NCBI RefSeq assembly: GCF_937468385.1
Contig: NZ_CALBWS010000010.1
Span: 1 to 64,000, forward strand
DNA length: 64,000 nucleotides
Direction: 5' to 3'
From: Neobacillus rhizosphaerae
GTDB taxonomy: Bacteria > Bacillota > Bacilli > Bacillales > Cytobacillaceae
The notes under the pieces are model-generated. The model did no database searches, was not told the origin of the DNA, and saw nothing but the letters and a program-made list of their open reading frames with translations. The translations under genes and the position numbers were made by a program. Below, piece after piece: positions 58,178 to 64,000 of this stretch. Position 1 is the first letter of the stretch. Each line of letters starts with the position of its first letter.

Positions 58178-58617
58178 CTATTGACTAACTATTCTTAAAG
58201 GATATTTATTAATAGACTTTTGCAAAAATTCTATAGTCTTTTGGATTGTACTTTTAAAATCTTTTTTTAAATCATGTTCCCATATTCGGAAAATATTCCA
58301 TCCTTGTTCTTTATAGAATTTATTTACCGCTTGGTCCCATCTTTTATTACGTTCAAACTCTTTTTGCCAAAAGTCTTGATTACTTTTTGGCATATTAAAT
58401 TGAAAAGGGTAACCGTGCCAGAAACAGGAATCAATAAATACACTATATTGTACTTTTTAATCGAGATATCAGGTTTACCAATAAGTGATTTATTATTTTT
58501 TCTAAAGCGGAACCCTCCCTTCCATAGTTCTCGTGATACTATATTTTCCAATTTAGACTGAGAACGTATGGCCAGCATATTTTTCCTTCGCTGATCCTTG
58601 TTTTTATTATCAGCCAT
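58178..58617 (-). pseudogene. vsr: Vsr very-short-patch repair endonuclease, frameshifted
   Basis: From an ATG at 58617 with GGAG, the first frame gives RRKNMLAIRSQSKLENIVSR, FRFRKNNKSLIGKPDISIKK. Near 58445-58440 the frame must change to read VFIDSCFWHGYPFQFNMPKSNQDFW and the C-terminal FYKEQGWNIFRIWEHDLKKD. Together all Vsr motifs are present, including the catalytic Asp in FIDSCFWHG. A missing base (or two extra) in ATAGTGTATTTATTG disrupts the protein just before the active site. Vsr repairs T:G mismatches left by deamination of 5-methylcytosine at C5-MTase sites, which explains its place. Confidence 0.9.
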
Positions 58618-59326
58618 AAAAACTCCTCACTTTTTCCTTTTTTTTTATTTATAGTTGTAGTCTATAATTATTTGAATTAATTGGTATAGACAAATTTTGT
58701 TATTTGCTTAAATAAAATTAAAAAATGAAAATAAAAACCATTTAAAGAATTACTAAAACTGCAAACCCTGAGGAGGAATTGCAGTTAATGTCGGTAACTA
58801 TAAATAAAAAATATTAAGGTGGAAAGTGCAGTTATTATGAATGTTTACCTCTGTTCGCTGGTCACATTTTGGTCACGTACTAAAAATAACTACAGATAAT
58901 TAGAAAGAACTGAATAATATTAAATTGCCTGTGATTCCTTTAAAATCAAGGATTCTCAATAACTAATGGTAAATAATAATAACTAGAAATAATACTTCTC
59001 ACTAACTTCAAAACTGCTTGAGACTTTTTATCGGGTTTGTTTGATATGAATCCAATGCAGTATAGTGAATTTTAATAGAAACTGTTCAAATCCGCACTAT
59101 GCACTAGTGCGGATTTTACTTTATTATTCGTTAATTAATCCGTAATGGATTTAGAGTACATTGTACACTTATACAAATCTGCTTGAACATAAAAAGCATG
59201 ATAATATAATTTTTGTGGTTGTTAGTAATTTATTAGAACCATTACCGTGTACTCAACAAGTATTGTATAATAAATATCATGTACAATATTTTCCATGGAA
59301 AGGCTAAATATGGGGGTAAAGATAAA
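58618..59326. other. Intergenic region with an orphan terminator
   Basis: No gene seen. A direct repeat GGTCACATTTTGGTCACG at about 58859 is noted. A perfect hairpin AAATCCGCACTA/TAGTGCGGATTT stands at 59088-59116. TATAAT at 59266-59271 is a possible -10 for the next gene. Confidence 0.4.
59088..59121. terminator. Perfect hairpin, probable terminator without upstream gene
   Basis: AAATCCGCACTA and TAGTGCGGATTT pair over 12 bp with a five-base loop. T-rich flank on the plus strand. Nothing intact ends before it on either strand, so it may mark a deletion. Confidence 0.7.
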
Positions 59327-59650
59327 ATGCCTATATACAATAAACTAGTTCGCGATAAAATACCAAAAATCATTAAAAGTACCGGCAAGGAATGCACCAT
59401 TAAAACATTAAATAATGATGAATATATCACAGCAATTCAGAAAAAAAGTTTCGAGGAGCTTGAGGAGTATATTAAAAGCAACAATAACCATGATGCAATT
59501 GAGGAACTTGCGGATATGTTGGAAATCATCCATGCTTTTGCGGAGTATCATGGGGTTCCAATTGAAGAAATTGAAGAGGTACGGAAAAGAAAGCTGGAGA
59601 TGCGAGGCGGTTTTAAGGATAGAATTTATTTAATTGAGGTTGAAGATTGA
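59327..59650 (+). CDS. MazG-like nucleoside triphosphate pyrophosphohydrolase
   Basis: A 107-residue all-alpha NTP-PPase. Signature: IYNKLVRDKIPKIIKSTGK at the N-terminus, typical of the phosphoribosyl-ATP pyrophosphohydrolase-like group, and the metal-binding helices FEELEEYIKS and DAIEELADMLEIIHAFAE with acidic residues E-x-x-E and E-x-x-D. It cleaves non-canonical or signalling NTPs. ATG at 59327 with GGGGGT nine bases away. The HNH gene starts 39 bases downstream, so the two probably form an operon. Confidence 0.88.
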   Translation: MPIYNKLVRDKIPKIIKSTGKECTIKTLNNDEYITAIQKKSFEELEEYIKSNNNHDAIEELADMLEIIHAFAEYHGVPIEEIEEVRKRKLEMRGGFKDRIYLIEVED

Positions 59651-59689
59651 AAAAGATTCTAGCATCTAAGCATAGCGGGGGAAGGGTCA

Positions 59690-60685
59690 ATGAGCCATAA
59701 ATTACAAGTGGGAGAAATGAAAGCAGCCTATTTAACAGACAAAGAAATATGGGCACATTTTAATTTCATCTTCTCTTCAAAATCAAAAAATTCAACTACA
59801 TACAAGTTTGTCTTGATTAAATCGATTCTAGAAAACTTATACAATGTGAATGATAAGCTGGAATTATCATACTCCACCTTATTTTCGAGCTTTGCAAAAA
59901 TATACTGGAACCTGGTTATCCATCATAACCTAAACCAAATTAATATGACAGATAAGAATGCCGAGGTACAAAAGATCCTCCTAGATGTTCAGGCAAAGTA
60001 TCAAATCCCAAAGACACTTGTTTTTGATAAGCTGTCTCATGAATTACAGGTTGAGATCATTACCAAAGTAAAGAAGAGATGCAAGATCAATGTCATGGGT
60101 GCTATTTACGGAGATACTGGCTGCACCATTTATGATTTTGATAATGGGAAGGAACAGCTAAGACTTAATAGTACTTTTTACTCTTTCATGCAGCGATTCC
60201 AGCGGGTTTTAACTTATTTATCGAATTATCACCTAGCTTTATTTTTAGAAAAATTTAATGATAAGGGAGATACCACTAACTTGCTTTTAAAAGTAGAAAA
60301 TGTCTCTAAGAGATCCTCGCTGGATCAGTTTTATCAGGTACTCTCGTCATTTTATAATGGTAAGTGTTTTTATTGTGGGAAAACCATTAAGAAAGATAAC
60401 GCTCATGTCGATCACTTTATTCCATGGAGTTTTGTCCAAGCGGATCAACTGTGGAATCTAGTTATTGCTTGCAGCACTTGCAATTTATCCAAAAGTGATA
60501 AATTAGCAAAGGAAATATTTTTAGATACAGTGATTACACGAAATGAAACCTTAATTTCTAACCCAGATCTAAGAAAAAGGGACGACATGAAAGTCTACAC
60601 TAGCCAAAAATTAAAAGATCTATATCATTATTCTGTTGAAAATGGATTTACAGATTTTTGGGTACCAAAGAAAATGATAGTGTGA
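59690..60685 (+). CDS. HNH endonuclease
   Basis: A 331-residue protein. The last third carries a zinc-type HNH nuclease: GKCFYCGKTIKKDNAHVDHF with the Cys pair and H-V-D-H, then PWSFVQADQLWNLVIACSTC, giving the Asn and the second Cys pair. The N-terminal 215 residues are helical, of unknown family, and may sense or bind a partner (KIYWNLVIHHNLNQINM). The same arrangement occurs in defence-type HNH proteins. GGGGGAAGGG precedes the ATG at 59690. Coupled to the NTP-PPase gene by position. Confidence 0.87.
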   Translation: MSHKLQVGEMKAAYLTDKEIWAHFNFIFSSKSKNSTTYKFVLIKSILENLYNVNDKLELSYSTLFSSFAKIYWNLVIHHNLNQINMTDKNAEVQKILLDVQAKYQIPKTLVFDKLSHELQVEIITKVKKRCKINVMGAIYGDTGCTIYDFDNGKEQLRLNSTFYSFMQRFQRVLTYLSNYHLALFLEKFNDKGDTTNLLLKVENVSKRSSLDQFYQVLSSFYNGKCFYCGKTIKKDNAHVDHFIPWSFVQADQLWNLVIACSTCNLSKSDKLAKEIFLDTVITRNETLISNPDLRKRDDMKVYTSQKLKDLYHYSVENGFTDFWVPKKMIV

Positions 60686-61201
60686 TTAAGAAAAAGATTA
60701 ATCGGGATTCATATTGGTATGGGACTTTCAGTGCAGTAAAACTCAATTAAGAAATGTTGAGTCATTGTTTGGTAAACTTCGAAAAGTTTTAAAAACAATT
60801 TAGCGAATTGAAGTACGAAAACCAGTTAAAAAAAATCCTATTTATTATTTACAAACACAAAAGGAACATATTGAATGCGTTTACAATAGGTGCTATACTA
60901 TACATGATATTCCATATTTATCACATGTTACTGATTTGATCAGGCAGAGTGGTTCAATTGAAAGAATTTCGATTCTTTTAGTTTGAGACCGCTGTGCCTT
61001 TTTTGCGTTATTTTTTATTGGTAAATGTTCTATTTAGATTATTGGGGTTTTCTTAACTACTTTAGACCAATCAAAATCAATCACCGTTTAGCTTTGCATT
61101 CCATAGAAGGGAGGTATGTCGAAGAAAAAGGTCCTTTTGTAGTCTTCCTATTCAATATCGCAGAAGAATGGTAACTCTTTAAAACTATTATTCGAGGTGG
61201 G
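60686..61201. other. Intergenic region before the large secreted enzyme
   Basis: No gene. It contains the cre-like site and probably the promoter of the following gene; the exact -35/-10 pair was not resolved. Confidence 0.4.
60872..60885. promoter_or_regulatory. Probable CcpA binding site (cre)
   Basis: TGAATGCGTTTACA fits the 14-base cre consensus TGWAANCGNTNWCA with one mismatch, 316 bases before the ATG of the secreted hexosaminidase. Catabolite control of such an enzyme would be expected. Confidence 0.5.
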
Positions 61202-64000
61202 ATGAAATTGAGGTTAGGCAAAAAGAAGAATTTCTATTTCAGTTTTCTATGCATTGTAAGTATGTTAATGGCTTATTTGCTGCCTGCAGCAAATGCATCA
61301 GCAGAGGTTCAGAACCCTAATTTTGCACTAGACAAGCCTGTTCAAGTTTCTGGATTGGAAGTGAATGACGGGAGATTAGCAGCAGATTTCGCTGTAGATG
61401 GACTCCGCTCAGGAAAATCAAAGAATGGAATATCGGATGCGAGATGGTCTTCTAATAAAAGAAGCATCTCTAATCCTAATGCGCCTCAATGGATTTATGT
61501 AGACTTAGGAACAGAACAGACGATTAGACAAATAAAAGTATTGTGGGAAAAAGCATATTCTCCAGACTATGAGGTTCAAGTTAGTAATACAGCTAAAGAA
61601 GTAGATTGGAAAACAATCGGTCATTACACGGATGCTTCAGAAGCAAACTTAGAAAAAGTCATTCATTTACCTCAATCTGAAACGGCAAGATATGTACGAG
61701 TGAAAGCAAACAAATCGCGAAACACACCTGCTGCAGGGGTCACTCAATTTCTAAATGTCTCCATCTGGGAACTGGAGGTTTTTGAACATATTCAGTTTAA
61801 CAAAGCCCAAGACGTTGTTAACTATATGAGTGACATGAAGCCTGCACTTTCAAATGATGGTAAAAAAATTGTATTACCAGATTCTCCAGACCCAAGATAT
61901 GAAGTTTCTTTATTTGGATCCGATAATAAACAGATTATCGATATGAATCTGAATTACTATCAACCAATTAGTGATAGTAAGGTAAACATTTTATACAAAG
62001 TAACGAATAAAAGTGACAGTAAAGATTTTGCCGTTTCTTCCAATGATATTCCAATTAATGTCGAAGGAAAATATCAACATGAAGAAGGTGATAACCCGGT
62101 TCCGAACGTTATACCTGGTCTGAGAGAATGGAAGGGTTATACTGGTAATTTTGAACTTGAAAAAGGAGCTAGTTTAGTGGTAGATTCGTCTGCCCCGGAT
62201 ACTTTAATGGAAACTGCTCGAGGTATTCAATCCTATTTTAAAAATATGGTAGGAAAAGAGATTAATGTTCATAAAGGCTCGAAGGCAAGAGTTGGGGATA
62301 TTTTTTTAACAATCGACAATACGAAACATCATTTAGGTGAGGAAGGGTACACTCTTGATATCACCGATAAAATTATAGTGAGTGCTCCAAAAACAAAAGG
62401 GATTCTTTATGGAGGGATTTCCCTTACGCAAATCTTATATCAATCAGACAATAAAAATAGCATTCCTAAAGGAATAGCAAGAGACTATCCAAAATATGAA
62501 GTACGCTCAGGAATGCTGGATGTTGGTAGGATGTATATTCCGTTAGACTATGTTCAAGAAATGACAGAATATATGGCATGGTTTAAGTTAAATGAACTTC
62601 AATTGCACATTAATGATTATTGGGGCGCAGCAAATTATCAAGCTTTTCGGGTAGAAAGTAAAAAATATCCAGAAATTAATGCAAAGGATGGGTATTATAC
62701 ACAGGAAGAGTACATTGCTTTTCAAAAGAATATGAAAAAGGTTGGAATAGATGTTGTAACTGAAATTGATACTCCATACCATGCTGAAAGCTTTAGGGCT
62801 GTGAATCCGGACATGATGCTTTCCAAAGGGGCTTTAGACATTACCACCCCGGAAAAACAAAAATTGGTTTATCCATTTATTGAATCCCTTTTTGATGAGT
62901 TTCTTGGGGATAGTCCAACTGATGAAAATAGGGTCATTCAAAGTAGTAAATTCCATATGGGTACGGATGAGTATGATAAGAAATATTCAGAGCAAATGAG
63001 AGCCTATACGGACCATTTTATTAATTATATTAATAATAAGGGGTATGAAACAAGACTTTGGGGATCAATTGGAAAAAATGGCTTCAATGGAAATACCCCG
63101 GTAAGCAATAAGGCAACGATGAATATTTGGGCTCCGTACTGGTCCGATGTACAGGAAATGTATAGTTTAGGGTATGACATTATCAATACGTGCGGAGGAG
63201 ATCTGTATATTGTTCCTGTTGGAAATGCAGGGTATCCGGATTATTTGGATATAAAAAATAGATATGATTCATGGGAAGTAAATGATTTGAATAACAACGG
63301 TAGAGGAAATGGCGGGGCAACCATGCCATTTGCCCATCCGCAAACAAAAGGTGCAGAATTTGCGGTATGGAATGATATGACTTCCTTTTCAGGCGGTTTA
63401 TCAAGTTATGATATTTTTAATCGAATGAAGGATGCAGTTGTATTAGTTTCCGAAAAAACTTGGTACGGGGAAAAAACAGCAGGGCAGACCTCTGAGCAGT
63501 TTATGGAGCGGGTAAACAAGGTTCAAAATAGAATCCCAACATCTAACCCTTCGAGATTCGTTGAGTCCAAAACAAATGTAGTCCTTAAATTTGATTTTGA
63601 ATCGATGAAGAATAACAAAGTTAAAGACTTATCAGGTAATGAATATGATTCAAAAATCAAAGGCCGTCCGAACCTTGTTGATGGTTATGATGGAAAATCC
63701 CTACAGTTGGATGGGGATAATTTCATTGAACTTCCTTTGTCAGGGATAGGATATCCATATTCGGTTTCGTTCGATATTAAACTAGATGAAGGGTCTCTTA
63801 ACGATGCTACCTTGTTTTCTGGGAAAGATGGAGATTTTTATTTGAACTTAAACCAAACAGGTAAGCTGGGTTATCAAAGAAATGAGAAAACGTCTGATGG
63901 AAGCTTATCAAAATTTGAAAACTATACGTTTAGCCACAATTACTCACTAAAAGAAAACGAATGGCAGAATGTTGTTCTTGTTGGCGATAAAAAGAAAACG
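61202..64000 (+). CDS. Secreted GH20-type beta-N-acetylhexosaminidase, multi-domain (3' end outside window)
   Basis: At least 933 codons, still open at the window end. A signal peptide (residues 1 to about 35, SFLCIVSMLMAYLLPAAN-A-S-A) indicates secretion. Next is an F5/8-type C (discoidin) carbohydrate-binding domain (about 40-200; WIYVDLGTEQTIRQIKVLWE). Then a GH20 N-terminal alpha/beta domain (TARGIQSYFKNMVGKEI) and the catalytic barrel with LDVGRMYIPLDYV, TEIDTPYHAES and FHMGTDEYDKKY, where Asp589-Glu590 are the catalytic pair. From about residue 794 a LamG/concanavalin-like domain begins (VVLKFDFESMKNNKVKDLSG). Start ATG at 61202 is one base from AGGTGG; TTG at 61208 is better spaced. 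It probably attacks chitin or host glycans for N-acetylglucosamine uptake. Confidence 0.88.
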   Translation, partial: MKLRLGKKKNFYFSFLCIVSMLMAYLLPAANASAEVQNPNFALDKPVQVSGLEVNDGRLAADFAVDGLRSGKSKNGISDARWSSNKRSISNPNAPQWIYVDLGTEQTIRQIKVLWEKAYSPDYEVQVSNTAKEVDWKTIGHYTDASEANLEKVIHLPQSETARYVRVKANKSRNTPAAGVTQFLNVSIWELEVFEHIQFNKAQDVVNYMSDMKPALSNDGKKIVLPDSPDPRYEVSLFGSDNKQIIDMNLNYYQPISDSKVNILYKVTNKSDSKDFAVSSNDIPINVEGKYQHEEGDNPVPNVIPGLREWKGYTGNFELEKGASLVVDSSAPDTLMETARGIQSYFKNMVGKEINVHKGSKARVGDIFLTIDNTKHHLGEEGYTLDITDKIIVSAPKTKGILYGGISLTQILYQSDNKNSIPKGIARDYPKYEVRSGMLDVGRMYIPLDYVQEMTEYMAWFKLNELQLHINDYWGAANYQAFRVESKKYPEINAKDGYYTQEEYIAFQKNMKKVGIDVVTEIDTPYHAESFRAVNPDMMLSKGALDITTPEKQKLVYPFIESLFDEFLGDSPTDENRVIQSSKFHMGTDEYDKKYSEQMRAYTDHFINYINNKGYETRLWGSIGKNGFNGNTPVSNKATMNIWAPYWSDVQEMYSLGYDIINTCGGDLYIVPVGNAGYPDYLDIKNRYDSWEVNDLNNNGRGNGGATMPFAHPQTKGAEFAVWNDMTSFSGGLSSYDIFNRMKDAVVLVSEKTWYGEKTAGQTSEQFMERVNKVQNRIPTSNPSRFVESKTNVVLKFDFESMKNNKVKDLSGNEYDSKIKGRPNLVDGYDGKSLQLDGDNFIELPLSGIGYPYSVSFDIKLDEGSLNDATLFSGKDGDFYLNLNQTGKLGYQRNEKTSDGSLSKFENYTFSHNYSLKENEWQNVVLVGDKKKT

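Noticed and set aside
58859..58880. Direct repeat GGTCACATTTTGGTCACG considered as an attachment site
   Set aside because: No integrase nearby and no second copy found at the other edge of the island.

Overview
The window is low-GC DNA from an endospore-forming Firmicute of the family Bacillaceae (Bacillus / Neobacillus / Peribacillus-like; the genus cannot be settled by eye). The evidence is the close match of several products to remembered Bacillus subtilis proteins (MalA, MalP, MalR, OpuA, DacC, HelD, Spx, the RelP/YwaC alarmone synthetase, AnsZ, YheL), GGAGG-type ribosome binding sites, frequent TTG/GTG starts, a T-box leader and intrinsic terminators with long U runs. No tRNA, rRNA or CRISPR array was seen.

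Layout. 1-0.12 kb: cut end of an IS3-family element. 0.7-20 kb: metabolic block. Two LacX-like aldose-1-epimerase genes (973-1851 and 19175-20047) are copies of one another, including their promoter regions. Between them lie an alpha-glucoside PTS cluster (malP-malA, terminator, malR-type regulator plus its own EIIA), a HelD-type RNA polymerase recycling factor, a PaaK-like CoA ligase, a lipoprotein GH18 hydrolase and a two-gene glycine-betaine ABC transporter in which permease and binding protein are fused. Relics of an MFS transporter, a sigma-54 activator and an alpha/beta hydrolase are scattered among them. 20-34.5 kb: an APH-like kinase, a double-length DacC-type peptidase whose second half has lost its catalytic motifs, a DegV lipid-binding protein, a small alarmone synthetase, an NhaC-family carrier under a tyrosine-type T-box, a gene broken by one stop codon, Spx, a 44-residue stress protein, an Rrf2 regulator, an IDEAL-domain protein, a DUF1284 protein and a lipoprotein asparaginase.

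34.9-60.7 kb: accessory island. It opens with a phage-type replication module (initiator, helicase loader, DnaB helicase) but no integrase, portal or capsid gene is visible. Next come two decayed thermonuclease copies, an unassigned soluble plus four-helix membrane protein pair, a PD-(D/E)XK-like plus HEPN-like pair, decayed ATPase and membrane genes, small hypotheticals, a DUF3883 nuclease and a broken IS4-family element. The core is a five-gene operon at 49.2-58.1 kb: MORC/MutL-like GHKL ATPase, Z1-domain helicase-like protein, DUF4420 PD-(D/E)XK protein, AIPR protein and a 5-cytosine DNA methyltransferase. A convergent vsr mismatch endonuclease follows but is frameshifted. A MazG-like NTP pyrophosphohydrolase and an HNH nuclease close the island.

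60.7-64 kb: a probable CcpA (cre) site and the start of a large secreted enzyme with discoidin, GH20 hexosaminidase and LamG-like domains, cut by the window end.

The most promising candidates for something undescribed are the soluble/membrane pair at 38459-40016, the nuclease/HEPN pair at 40817-42001 and the NTP-PPase/HNH pair at 59327-60685, all within the defence island. The MORC-Z1-AIPR-Dcm operon belongs to a class known from comparative genomics.
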